Shown here in pieces: positions 16,894 through 25,098 of a DNA stretch of 61,793 nucleotides (its first letter is position 1; each line of letters starts with the position of its first letter). The stretch lies in the NCBI GenBank assembly GCA_937872925.1, contig CALMUT010000161.1, positions 1 through 61,793 of the forward strand. Reading direction: 5' to 3'. A program made the position numbers and the translations under genes. The DNA comes from an uncultured Myxococcales bacterium. Lineage in GTDB: Bacteria > Myxococcota_A > Polyangia > Polyangiales > Polyangiaceae. The notes below the pieces were generated by a model. It saw nothing but the letters and a program-made list of their open reading frames with translations, did no database searches and was not told where the DNA came from.

Positions 16894-19142
16894 AGCTCCG
16901 GCTTCTGACCCATTTCCGTCAGCAAGTGGTCGGCGCCATCCACGGCGTCCATGACCCAGAGCATGTAGCGGGCATCGACTTGGATGCTGCGAGTGATGGG
17001 CGGCATGAACAGCCAATCGCTGGCCATGGCTTCGTAGTTGCCGTCGAAGGCCAGCCCCACGAGCTCGCCACGTGCGTTCAAAGTCGGCGAGCCGGAGTTG
17101 CCGCCGGTGATGTCCAAGTCCGCCAGGAAGTTCAAGGGCAAGGTGCCCAGGGTTTTGTCTGCGTAGCTGCCGAACTTCTTCGCTTTTGCCAATTCCAGCA
17201 CCTTGGCCGGGGCGTCGAAAGGATCCTTGCCCGTCGCCTTCGCTACCATCTCTTCAATGGTCGTGAACGGCGCGTACACCTTGGCGTCGGGTTTCGGTGC
17301 GTAACCGCGCACGGTGCCAAAGGTCACCCGGAGCGTGCCGTTGGCATCCGGCGCCACGGGCCCGGGCGTCATCTCCGAAAGCGCTGTCACGTACTTCGGA
17401 CGCAACATCAGGAAGCTGCCCAAGCGTGCGTCCTCGCGCGCTTCCATCTCAGCAATCATCGGTCTGAGCAGCACCGCAGCCCGGATCATGGGATCCCGGC
17501 TGAACTTCATTTGCGCCAGGGTGCCCTTGGTGAGTAGCGCCACGCGGTTCTTTTCATCTTCCAATTGCGTGGCGGCGAGTATCTTGTCCACGGCCACTTC
17601 GATGGCCTCCGGCGTCGCTGCGGCTTTGCCGAGGAACGCGGACAGCAGCCGCTGCTTGTCCTTTGAGTCGGGCAGTCGCGCGACGCGCTTGAGGGCCAGC
17701 TTGAGCAGCCCTGCATCGAGCTTTCGAGAATAACGCTTGCTGAGGCTCACCATGCCCTGCTCCAGGGGCTTCCAGTTACGCTGTTGGTACTCCGGCTCGC
17801 GATCTGCATCTTTCTTGGGGCGTTCCTCGGCCATGCGCACGATGTCCACCGCTGCATCGAGCATGGCGCTCAGACGCAACACTTCCCAAAGCGCAAAGTC
17901 CACGTCGCGGCTTGCTTTGCGCTGCTCGAAAATAACAGTCAGCTCTTTGAGCACGTCGCCGTACTTGGCTGCGCGAGCTGCATCGGCAGCAATCCATTCG
18001 CCCAGCTGTTTGTCCCGGGCGCTGCGGGTCGACAGCGCTCCACCCTTCGTCAACCCCTCCAGAGAGCCTTGCGTATAGGTGAGCGCATTGCTCAACCCGC
18101 GACTGATCGGTGTTGCTTTGAGCGTGACCTCCTCGTCGTCCTTGGAGATCTTTTCCAGCTCTGCCAAGTACTCTTTGAATAGCTCAATGCGCTTTGGGTA
18201 GAACCACTCCACTGCCTCGGCGGTTTCTTCCGCCGTGTACAGCCGGTAGGTGCGCCCTGGGTAGCCCGCCACGAATACCAAGTCGCCTGCGCCCAGGGCT
18301 TTGCTCGGCAGCTTCAGGTGCATGCGCGGCTTGAAGGGCACGTTCTTGTCGGAGTAGTCCGCAGGTTTGCCGTCGGGGCCGACGTACGCGCGCAAGAACG
18401 AAAAATCCCCCGTGTGCCGCGGCCAGCGCCAATTGTCTGTTTCGCCGCCAAAGACTCCCACGCCTTTATGCGGCGCATACACCAAGCGCACGTCGCGGAT
18501 CTCGAGCTTTTCGATCAATAGGAACTCACCACCGCCGAGGTTTTCGGCGATCTCGCAGCGCACATTCTCTTTCTTCTCGCATTCGGCGATCAGTGCTTTC
18601 TGACGATTCTCGACAGCGTCATGGCGCGCCTTGGCGTCCTTCAGTTTGTCCAAGCCTTCGCGCACCTTTGCGGTCACATCCGTGAAGGCCTGCGTGACGT
18701 ACACACGCGCGGAAGGCCCGTTGGACTTTTCGTCCGCTCGGGTCCTGGCCAAGTAGCCGTTTGCGATCAGGTTCTCTTTCGGCGAAGAGCTGTACTGCAG
18801 CGCGCCGGTCACGCAGTGGTGGTTGGTGACGATCAACCCCTGCGGCGACACGAAGGACGCCGAGCACCCGCCCAGACTCACCACCGCGCCAAGGGGGTAC
18901 TGCATTGGATCGCTCAACGCAGCAGGATCAAGCTCGAGGCCCAACTGCTTCAAGGTGCCAGCGTGCTCCGCGAGCTGCCGCGGCACCCACATGCCCCCCG
19001 GGCTTTCGTAACCATTGGGTTGGGGCGCTTCCACGGGCGCCAAGGACGCCCGCTCCGGAGCGGGCCCTGGCACGACGCTTGGTCCAGGGGGGCCGCAGGC
19101 GATGAATACCAGTCCAACACTCAGTGACATCCAGCTGCGCAT
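16890..19142 (-). CDS. S46 family dipeptidyl-peptidase
   Basis: An exported serine peptidase of the DPP7/DPP11 family, 750 residues, the usual size. The signal ends at FIACG, a plausible lipobox, so it may be lipid-anchored. Catalytic elements are the His in VTNHHCVTGA, the Asp in ETDNWRWPRHTGDF and the Ser in DITGGNSGSPTLN. Such enzymes release N-terminal dipeptides from oligopeptides in the periplasm. ATG 19142 starts it; the gene heads the minus-strand series. POT-type peptide transporters at 40710 and 55707 could import its products, but that link is only suggestive. Confidence 0.92.
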   Translation of the reverse strand: MRSWMSLSVGLVFIACGPPGPSVVPGPAPERASLAPVEAPQPNGYESPGGMWVPRQLAEHAGTLKQLGLELDPAALSDPMQYPLGAVVSLGGCSASFVSPQGLIVTNHHCVTGALQYSSSPKENLIANGYLARTRADEKSNGPSARVYVTQAFTDVTAKVREGLDKLKDAKARHDAVENRQKALIAECEKKENVRCEIAENLGGGEFLLIEKLEIRDVRLVYAPHKGVGVFGGETDNWRWPRHTGDFSFLRAYVGPDGKPADYSDKNVPFKPRMHLKLPSKALGAGDLVFVAGYPGRTYRLYTAEETAEAVEWFYPKRIELFKEYLAELEKISKDDEEVTLKATPISRGLSNALTYTQGSLEGLTKGGALSTRSARDKQLGEWIAADAARAAKYGDVLKELTVIFEQRKASRDVDFALWEVLRLSAMLDAAVDIVRMAEERPKKDADREPEYQQRNWKPLEQGMVSLSKRYSRKLDAGLLKLALKRVARLPDSKDKQRLLSAFLGKAAATPEAIEVAVDKILAATQLEDEKNRVALLTKGTLAQMKFSRDPMIRAAVLLRPMIAEMEAREDARLGSFLMLRPKYVTALSEMTPGPVAPDANGTLRVTFGTVRGYAPKPDAKVYAPFTTIEEMVAKATGKDPFDAPAKVLELAKAKKFGSYADKTLGTLPLNFLADLDITGGNSGSPTLNARGELVGLAFDGNYEAMASDWLFMPPITRSIQVDARYMLWVMDAVDGADHLLTEMGQKPEL

Positions 19143-19250
19143 GCTGCGGACATAGCATGGGGTCGCGACGGGGAAAAAGCACCACGCCGCCCCACGCGCG
19201 GGGCGTCAATTGCTGCCCTGATGACGTGAGCGGCATTCTCCGATACTGCA

Positions 19251-19268
19251 TCGATTCAACTGAATCGA
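19251..19268. promoter_or_regulatory. Operator-like inverted repeat between divergent genes
   Basis: TCGATTCA-AC-TGAATCGA gives two perfect 8-base arms around a 2-base centre. It lies in the divergent gap between the S46 peptidase (start 19142) and the SDR gene (start 19307), so a bound regulator could influence either. TGCTAGCGT follows at 19271-19279 and may hold a -10 (TAGCGT). The arm length makes chance unlikely but no dedicated regulator gene is adjacent. Confidence 0.5.
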
Positions 19269-19306
19269 AGTGCTAGCGTGCCCGCGCTTCCCGAGGAGAC
19301 CTCTCT

Positions 19307-20125
19307 ATGACGACGCTCAAAGGCAAGACCCTGTTCATCACCGGCGCCAGCCGCGGCATCGGCCTGGCGATTGGCCTGCGCGCTGCCCGCGATGGCGCCA
19401 ACGTCACTGTCGTTGCCAAGACCGCCGAAGCGCACCCTCGGCTCCCGGGCACGGTTTACACCGCCGCAGAGGAAATCGAAAAGGCTGGCGGCAAGGCGCT
19501 CGCCTGCGTGACCGACATCCGCTTCGAGGAGCAGGTGCAAGACGCCGTCAAGCAGACCGTCGAGAAGTTCGGCGGCATCGACATCCTGGTCAACAACGCC
19601 AGCGCCATCAGTTTGACGGGCACGCTTGCCACGCCCATGAAGCGCTACGACCTGATGCACTCCGTCAACACCCGCGGCACCTTCCTGTGCTCACAGATCT
19701 GCTTGCCGCATCTGCTGAAGGCCGACAACCCACACATCTTGAATCTCAGCCCGCCCTTGAACATGGAGACGCGTTGGTTCGAAGGCCATGTGGCCTACAC
19801 TATGGCCAAGTTCGGCATGAGCATGTGCGTGCTGGGCATGGCTGGTGAGTTCAAAGGCCAAGTGGGCGTCAACGCGCTCTGGCCAAAAACCGCCATCGCC
19901 ACCGCCGCCGTGAACAACCTGCTCGGCGGCGAAGAAGCCATGGAGCGCTGCCGCAAACCCGAAATCATGGCGGACGCCGCCCACGGCATCCTGACCAGCA
20001 AGCACACCGAGCTCACGGGACAGTTCCTGATCGACGAAGACTTCCTCAGGAGCCGCGGCGTCACCGACTTCGACCCGTACGCCAACGTGCCTGGCGCCGA
20101 CTTGATCCCGGATTTCTTCGTCTGA
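19307..20125 (+). CDS. SDR family oxidoreductase, HSDL2-like
   Basis: A classical-fold short-chain dehydrogenase of 272 residues. The cofactor motif is TGASRGIG (residues 13-20), followed by NNASAISLTGT and the active-site AYTMAKFG with Tyr and Lys; the Ser is in LNLSPPLN. The C-terminal run PYANVPGADLIPDFFV and the segment VVAKTAEAHPRLPGTVYTAA are typical of the hydroxysteroid dehydrogenase-like 2 group, often tied to fatty-acid metabolism. A GAGGAG Shine-Dalgarno precedes ATG 19307. The inverted repeat at 19251-19268 may control it. Confidence 0.9.
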   Translation: MTTLKGKTLFITGASRGIGLAIGLRAARDGANVTVVAKTAEAHPRLPGTVYTAAEEIEKAGGKALACVTDIRFEEQVQDAVKQTVEKFGGIDILVNNASAISLTGTLATPMKRYDLMHSVNTRGTFLCSQICLPHLLKADNPHILNLSPPLNMETRWFEGHVAYTMAKFGMSMCVLGMAGEFKGQVGVNALWPKTAIATAAVNNLLGGEEAMERCRKPEIMADAAHGILTSKHTELTGQFLIDEDFLRSRGVTDFDPYANVPGADLIPDFFV

Positions 20126-20218
20126 AGCGGCGCTCGGAGCCACCCCAGCCGCGAACATGATCCCCGTCAAAGCGTCGCGGGCTCCGCTGCGCTTCGATCA
20201 GCGGAAGGGAGAATGAAA

Positions 20219-20653
20219 ATGGACGACTTTGCACTTTGCCCACGCTGCACGCGTCACGTGAAGACCCAAGACTCAAGCTGTCCCTTCTGTGCACGCTACG
20301 AACGCGCGCGCATGGGTGTGGGTGTGACCGCGGCGGTGGCCGTCGGCCTCTCGCTATCCGTGAGTGGCTGCGGCAGTGACGACGACAGCGGCACGGGCGG
20401 CGCAGGGGGCAGCGGTGCAACGGGCGGCACGGCTGGAAGCGGCGGCACGGCCGGGAGCGGCGGCACGGCGGGAACAGGCGCCGCCGCGGGCACTGGTGCA
20501 CAGGCTGGTTTCGGCGGCGCACTGCCGGCGTACGGGCCACCTCCTCCCATCGATGGCGGCGCGGGCGCCAGCGGCGCAGCGGGCAACAGCAGCGGCGGCT
20601 TCGGTGGCGCGTTGCCGGCGTATGGTCCACCGCCCTTCGACGGCGGCCCCTAG
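20219..20653 (+). CDS. Zinc-ribbon, membrane-anchored protein with AYGPPP repeats
   Basis: The N-terminal 26 residues carry a zinc-ribbon CPRC...CPFC. A hydrophobic segment follows (about residues 33-50), ending at SVSGCG, where a lipobox-like Cys also sits. Then comes a Gly/Thr/Ser/Ala linker and two near-identical repeats, GFGGALPAYGPPPPIDGG (20507-20560) and GFGGALPAYGPPPFDGG (20597-20647), the second ending at the C-terminus. ATG 20219 has AAGGGAG at good spacing; ATG 20213 is too close to it. The stop is nine bases from that of a convergent radical SAM/SPASM gene. The repeated Tyr/Pro/Asp cores suggest a modified-peptide substrate, but this is inference. Confidence 0.75.
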   Translation: MDDFALCPRCTRHVKTQDSSCPFCARYERARMGVGVTAAVAVGLSLSVSGCGSDDDSGTGGAGGSGATGGTAGSGGTAGSGGTAGTGAAAGTGAQAGFGGALPAYGPPPPIDGGAGASGAAGNSSGGFGGALPAYGPPPFDGGP

Positions 20654-20662
20654 GCCCAAGCG

Positions 20663-21883
20663 TCAGACCTGAGTCTGCACCTTCGCCACACTACGGGCCC
20701 ATGCTTCGGGCGCATCTTCAACGACGAGCTCGAAGCGCGCAGTGTCGCGCAGAGTGCCGGGCGCTTTTTCAACGCGAACCAAGTATTCCCGCTGTCCGCG
20801 GGCAAGCAGCTCCAGGGCGCGGTGGTGGCAATAGGGGTTGTTGCCCGGCACGCCCAAAAGCGTGCTTGAGGTCCAGAGGCAGCCGCCTTTGCAGGTGCTG
20901 GCGTAGTAGCAACTGCGGCACTCGCCCCATAAGTCGTCGAGCACAAAGCCCCGGGTGAACTGCAGCTCTGGAGCGTGGTCCCAGATCGCGCGGATGGACT
21001 TGTCGCGCACGTTGCCACCAACGAAGCCATGGGAAGCCATCGCCGAGCAACCTTTGATGTCGCCGTTGGCTTCAATGCCCAGGGTGCGAATGCCACCGCC
21101 GCAACCACTCGAAAACCCGCTACGGCTGCGATCTCCCCGCAGCAAGTGCTCGTAGGGACCGAAGTAGCCGACGTTGTTGCCTGGCCAGAGCTTCACGCCG
21201 CGCGCGTCGCAGCGTTGGCGCGCCTGCATGATGCGCGGCATCACTTCAAGCATGTCGTGGGGCTGGAGCCAGAGATCGTCCGCGTCGGCGGCGCGGCCCA
21301 TGGGCACCATCAACTGCACTTGCCAGCCATAGGCTTGTTCGGCGATGGCGATGTCGGCGATGGTATCGAGTTCCCGGTAGTTCCTTTGGTTGACCTGGGT
21401 ATTGATGCCGACGGCAACTCCCGCTTCCCGCAGAAAGCCCATGGCGTTGCGCGCGGCTGCGTGACTACCGGGCACGCCGCGTAGCGCGTCGTGGGTCGCG
21501 CGGCTGCCATCGATCGAGACACTCACCGCCGTCATGCCCGCTTTTGCCACGGCGCGTGCGAGCTCCGGAGTGAAACCGCGCCCGCCGGTCACCATAGTGC
21601 ACTGCATGCCCTGGGCATGGATCGCTGCCACAATCTCGAGCCAGTCCTTGCGCAGGTACGCCTCACCCCCATGGATCGCCACTTCGGCCGTGCCCATGTC
21701 CTTGAGCTGCTGCACGACATCGAGGGCCTCGGCGGTCGTCAGTTCCTGAGGATGTGCTTTGCCCGCGCGGGTGCCGCAGAAGCTGCAGCGCTGGTCGCAA
21801 CGCAAGGTGATCTCCCACACGACGAGGAGCGGCCTGAACTCCGTCTCGAGCACGGGCAGTCGCTTGGTGGGAGGCAGCGCCAT
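20663..21883 (-). CDS. Radical SAM/SPASM protein
   Basis: The N-terminal radical SAM domain has the cluster motif CDQRCSFC (C-x3-C-x2-C) after ITLR, then IHGGEAYLRKD and SVSIDGSRATHD. The C-terminal half has a SPASM domain with many Cys: SGCGGGIRTLGIEANGDIKG, CRSCYYASTCKGGC and a final YCHHRALEL, which would bind auxiliary 4Fe-4S clusters. Length 406 is usual for RiPP-maturing and anaerobic sulfatase-type maturases. It converges on the AYGPPP-repeat gene with a nine-base gap, the best candidate for its substrate. No other maturation gene is adjacent. Confidence 0.92.
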   Translation of the reverse strand: MALPPTKRLPVLETEFRPLLVVWEITLRCDQRCSFCGTRAGKAHPQELTTAEALDVVQQLKDMGTAEVAIHGGEAYLRKDWLEIVAAIHAQGMQCTMVTGGRGFTPELARAVAKAGMTAVSVSIDGSRATHDALRGVPGSHAAARNAMGFLREAGVAVGINTQVNQRNYRELDTIADIAIAEQAYGWQVQLMVPMGRAADADDLWLQPHDMLEVMPRIMQARQRCDARGVKLWPGNNVGYFGPYEHLLRGDRSRSGFSSGCGGGIRTLGIEANGDIKGCSAMASHGFVGGNVRDKSIRAIWDHAPELQFTRGFVLDDLWGECRSCYYASTCKGGCLWTSSTLLGVPGNNPYCHHRALELLARGQREYLVRVEKAPGTLRDTARFELVVEDAPEAWARSVAKVQTQV

Positions 21884-22004
21884 CTCGCGAAGGCTACGGC
21901 AGGCCGGGGCTGCGCCGCATGAGAACGGTCATGCGGGGGCGGCGCGTCCCGAATGGGTCTGCCGGTCGCCGCTTGCCCTGTGTCTACCGCGACGGCTCCG
22001 CGCC

Positions 22005-23810
22005 TCACTCGCCCGCATCAATGCGCAGGCGGACGGCTTCCAGGGGCTGGGCCAGTCCTTTGAGTTCGGCAGCGAAGGCTTCGGACGGAGCGTCTTTGGG
22101 AAGCCAGTCGTGTTTGTTCGCGGCGTCGCAGAGCGTCTGCGTGAGCACGAGCTCGCCACCGCCGGCGGCGCCTTGCAGCCGCGCAGCGACGTTCACGGTC
22201 TGTCCGAAGTAGTCAAGCACGCCATTGGCGGTCACGGCGTAGCAAGGACCGGAGTGGACGCCCACTTTCAAGGTGAGCACGTTTTCCGTCTCGGACAGTC
22301 TGCGAAACTCCGGGAACCGCTGGTGCATTTCCACCGCGGCCTGAACGGCCGAGGCCTCCGTCATGAACGCCGCCATCACCGCGTCGCCGATCGTCTTGAC
22401 GATGGTTCCGTCGTACTTCGCGATCACTTCGCGCAACAGCTCGAAGTGGTCCTGTACCAAGCTGAAGGCTTTGGCGTCGCCCACCCGAGTGTAAAGCGCA
22501 GTGGAGCCGGTCAGATCGCTGAACAGCAAGCTGACCCGGGCAATGCGCAAGGTCAGCCCCGGCTTGAGCACTTCCCGGGCAAATTGACGACGGAACTCTG
22601 GCAGCATGCTGACTTCGTGAGCCGTCGCCGCCTGGCTCGGGAAGTCGACTTCTTCGATCTTGGCGTGGCGCTCCGGGCCGCTGGCGTTTTCGACCCGCAG
22701 GGTTGCACCGGGGGCGACCTCGGCTTGGGGTGGCTGCAGGTCGTCCACCAGCGAAGTGAAGTCCGCATGCTCCGCCGCACCGGCGCTGACCTTCAGAATC
22801 GACGCGGGCCCCCCACGAACGAACAGACGATAGCGGCCAGGCCGGGTGGGCGCGCGCAGCTCGGTTTGCTCGGCTTTGCCCAGCACCGCTTGCACCAGCA
22901 CGTGGGGCGTCCGGGCCGGCCCCCCGATGCAGTAGGGTCCTTCGTCGACGGTGCGTAGTCCCAGCGCAGGACGAAAGGTGGCCTCGACGGCGCGATCCAG
23001 ATCCAAGTCGTAGGAGAGATCACAGAGCTGGCAGTGGGCGTGCTGTCCCAGCTCGCTCAAGGCGCGCATGCGTTCGCTTGCGGTGCGGCAGCTGGGGCAG
23101 ACGAGATCCCAGGTCAGCTCCAAAACGCCCGCGCCGACAGCGTGCAGGCTGGCGCTGAGCACCGCGCGCCTGGGTAGCTTCCAGCGATCCGCGAGTTCGT
23201 AAGGCCGCATGCGGTCAAGATCCTTGTCGGATCCGGCGCGCACCATGCGCAAGATGCGCTCCGCGGCGAGCCGTTCATCACCATCCAAGGAGTCTAGGTA
23301 CGTGTCGGCGACGCGGTCGAAACGGCCTTCGGAAAGCTGCACCGCCTGGCCAACTTCGGGTTCGGAATCATTTTGCAGCTGCTCGTCCGCCGCCGAAACG
23401 AACTTCAAGAGCCGCGACAGGAAGCGGGCGATCTGAAGCCGAAGCACGGGCGAGAGCAAGCCGGTCTTCGGCGACGCCGTGATGCGAACAGTGACTTTGG
23501 TGCCGCTAGCGGAGGTCTCCAGGAGGAAGGTGTTCTCCAAGAAATGCACCAGGCCCTTGCGCACGATGCGCTTGACCTTGAAGTACGACGGGTGCTGCCA
23601 CTCGTAGGGGCGCTCTTCGTACTGCAGTGGGAATCCACCCGAGACCGTCTTGACCAGATAGCGAGCCGCGGTTTCGTCGTCGTTGGGCGTTAGCTCAAGG
23701 CGCGAGAGCCCGATCACGCGGTTGAGTCGCTCCGTGTCTGTAATCAGCGGCCACAACGCCTCTGCTGACGCGCGACACTCCACGGACCGTTCTACGGTGA
23801 CGTCTCCCAT
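22005..23810 (-). CDS. Class III adenylate cyclase with SRPBCC and zinc-ribbon domains
   Basis: Domains in order are an SRPBCC-like lipid-binding fold (residues about 1-150, VERSVECRASAEALWPLITD), a middle region with a Cys pair set CPSC (about 237-240) and CQLC (about 258-261), a beta region, and a C-terminal class III cyclase (about 420-590). The cyclase keeps both metal Asp (FSDLTGST, IGDAVMAAF), the Lys expected for ATP (VKTIGDAV) and the NVAARLQ transition-state motif, so it should make cAMP. No membrane helix is seen. ATG 23810 is used; 25 further in-frame residues upstream look non-coding. It is divergent from the TetR gene at 23916. Confidence 0.9.
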   Translation of the reverse strand: MGDVTVERSVECRASAEALWPLITDTERLNRVIGLSRLELTPNDDETAARYLVKTVSGGFPLQYEERPYEWQHPSYFKVKRIVRKGLVHFLENTFLLETSASGTKVTVRITASPKTGLLSPVLRLQIARFLSRLLKFVSAADEQLQNDSEPEVGQAVQLSEGRFDRVADTYLDSLDGDERLAAERILRMVRAGSDKDLDRMRPYELADRWKLPRRAVLSASLHAVGAGVLELTWDLVCPSCRTASERMRALSELGQHAHCQLCDLSYDLDLDRAVEATFRPALGLRTVDEGPYCIGGPARTPHVLVQAVLGKAEQTELRAPTRPGRYRLFVRGGPASILKVSAGAAEHADFTSLVDDLQPPQAEVAPGATLRVENASGPERHAKIEEVDFPSQAATAHEVSMLPEFRRQFAREVLKPGLTLRIARVSLLFSDLTGSTALYTRVGDAKAFSLVQDHFELLREVIAKYDGTIVKTIGDAVMAAFMTEASAVQAAVEMHQRFPEFRRLSETENVLTLKVGVHSGPCYAVTANGVLDYFGQTVNVAARLQGAAGGGELVLTQTLCDAANKHDWLPKDAPSEAFAAELKGLAQPLEAVRLRIDAGE

Positions 23811-23878
23811 CCTCGGCCGCGCAGCATAGCCCGTTCCCAAGGATCCCGAGGCGGACCCGCCCACTCGGCAGTTCGGCC

Positions 23879-23910
23879 TTGACATTCAGCCAAAGAATGA
23901 ATATTCATTC
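23879..23910 (+). promoter_or_regulatory. Promoter and palindromic operator of a TetR gene
   Basis: TTGACA at 23879-23884 (-35), a 17-base spacer and TATTCA at 23902-23907 (-10). The 16-base perfect palindrome GAATGAATATTCATTC at 23895-23910 covers the -10. The ATG at 23916 lies 8 bases after the -10, so the transcript should start at or next to it and be leaderless. This fits autorepression by the TetR product. Confidence 0.75.
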
Positions 23911-23915
23911 ATTTC

Positions 23916-24515
23916 ATGACTAGCGCTGAGCTCTCAAAAATTGAGCAGAAGAAGGCGGACAAGCGCCGACGCCTGCTCGAAGCGGCGTTGGAGCTATTTG
24001 CCGAGCGCGGCTTCCACGGCACCGCGGTTCCCTTGGTCGCCGAGCGCGCGGGCATCAGCGCGGGCAGCGTGTACCGATTCTTCGAGAGCAAAGAAGCGCT
24101 GGTGAACGCCGTATTCCGCGACGCCAAGACGCGTCTGGCCAGCGCTCTCTCCGACTTGCAGCTCGACGAGGATCCGAAACGCACCTTCGACGATCTCTGG
24201 GCACGCCTGGTGCGCTTTGCCCGCGAGGATCCGACCGCGTTCCACTTCTTGGAGCTGCAGGATCACGCGCCCTACTTGGACGACGAAAGCCGCGCCCTCG
24301 AGATGCAAGTACTCACGCCCATCGCCGCGGCATGCGCCGAGTTGCAACGCCGCGGCACGTTCCGCGCGGACGTGCCCATGGATGTCGTGCTGGCCTGTAT
24401 TTGGGGTGCGTTTGTCGGCTTGTTCAAAGCGGAGCGCCACGGCTACCTCAGTTTGGACGAAGCGCGCGTACACCAAGCGCGCGATGCATGTTTCAACGCC
24501 TTTGCGGCGCGCTAA
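23916..24515 (+). CDS. TetR family transcriptional regulator
   Basis: A 199-residue repressor. The N-terminal helix-turn-helix spans residues about 15-60: LLEAALELFAERGFHGTAVP, AERAGISAGSVYRFFESKEA. The rest is the helical ligand-binding domain. A palindromic operator overlaps its promoter, so it probably represses itself and the two genes that follow in the same direction after 16 and -14 bases. The lipid-type SDR two genes down suggests a fatty or steroid-like inducer, which is inference. Confidence 0.93.
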   Translation: MTSAELSKIEQKKADKRRRLLEAALELFAERGFHGTAVPLVAERAGISAGSVYRFFESKEALVNAVFRDAKTRLASALSDLQLDEDPKRTFDDLWARLVRFAREDPTAFHFLELQDHAPYLDDESRALEMQVLTPIAAACAELQRRGTFRADVPMDVVLACIWGAFVGLFKAERHGYLSLDEARVHQARDACFNAFAAR

Positions 24516-24531
24516 GGAAGGAAAAGTGACG

Positions 24532-25098
24532 ATGCAATCTGTGGAATCACAAGCAAATGGCAGCACAACGAAGACGCCGCGTGCGGCGCACAGCCTAGAC
24601 TCCCTTGGGCGTCTCAGGACCAGCGAGCTTGAGCCGATCTATCGCGCAGGCAAAGCGCCAGCGCACTTCCGGGTGCTCGACGGCCACCCGCGGGGGCGCA
24701 TGCTTGCCGTGCGCAAGATCGAAGACAGCCCCCTGGGCGACCGCTTGCGGCGCTTTTCGGCTGCCCGGGTCTTTCCCTGGGGCGGTAAGAGCTTCAGCGC
24801 GCTGACGCAAAACACCGGCACCGGGATCAACCGGGTGCACCTATTCGGTCGCCATCAGCTGTTTCCATTTCACACGCTGCTCGGCCCCTCGCGCATCGAC
24901 GGTAAAGAAACTCTGATCCTCGATTACGATTTGACGGATAACCCCGGGCTGATCCGGAAGATCCACGACGAAATCCGCGAGGTGTCCCCAGGGCTCTTCT
25001 TGGGGCCCGCGATGTGGAAAGCGCAGGCTGGGGAAGCGTTGGTGCTTTGGTTCGCCCTCGACACCAACGAGCAGGCAGTCGGCATTGGCCAGCACTGA
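24532..25098 (+). CDS. Protein of unknown function in a TetR-SDR operon
   Basis: A soluble 188-residue protein without signal peptide or membrane helix. Notable stretches are RAGKAPAHFRVLDGHPRGRM, LLGPSRIDGKETLILDYDL and EIREVSPGLFLGPAMW, which read as a compact beta-rich fold, possibly lipocalin-like with a final strand VLWFALDT. I do not recognise the family. AAGGAAGG upstream supports ATG 24532, with GTG 24526 two codons earlier. It lies between a TetR gene and an SDR gene and overlaps the latter by 14 bases, so it likely belongs to the same pathway. Confidence 0.75.
   Translation: MQSVESQANGSTTKTPRAAHSLDSLGRLRTSELEPIYRAGKAPAHFRVLDGHPRGRMLAVRKIEDSPLGDRLRRFSAARVFPWGGKSFSALTQNTGTGINRVHLFGRHQLFPFHTLLGPSRIDGKETLILDYDLTDNPGLIRKIHDEIREVSPGLFLGPAMWKAQAGEALVLWFALDTNEQAVGIGQH

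Noticed and set aside
20400..20500. GGCGGCAC-type DNA repeats as a CRISPR or satellite
   Set aside because: They encode the Gly/Thr/Ser linker of a membrane protein and have no spacer structure; the same holds for 52830-53030.
24217..24531. Upstream extension of the 24532 gene
   Set aside because: It would overlap the TetR gene by 300 bases; the Shine-Dalgarno before 24532 decides the start.
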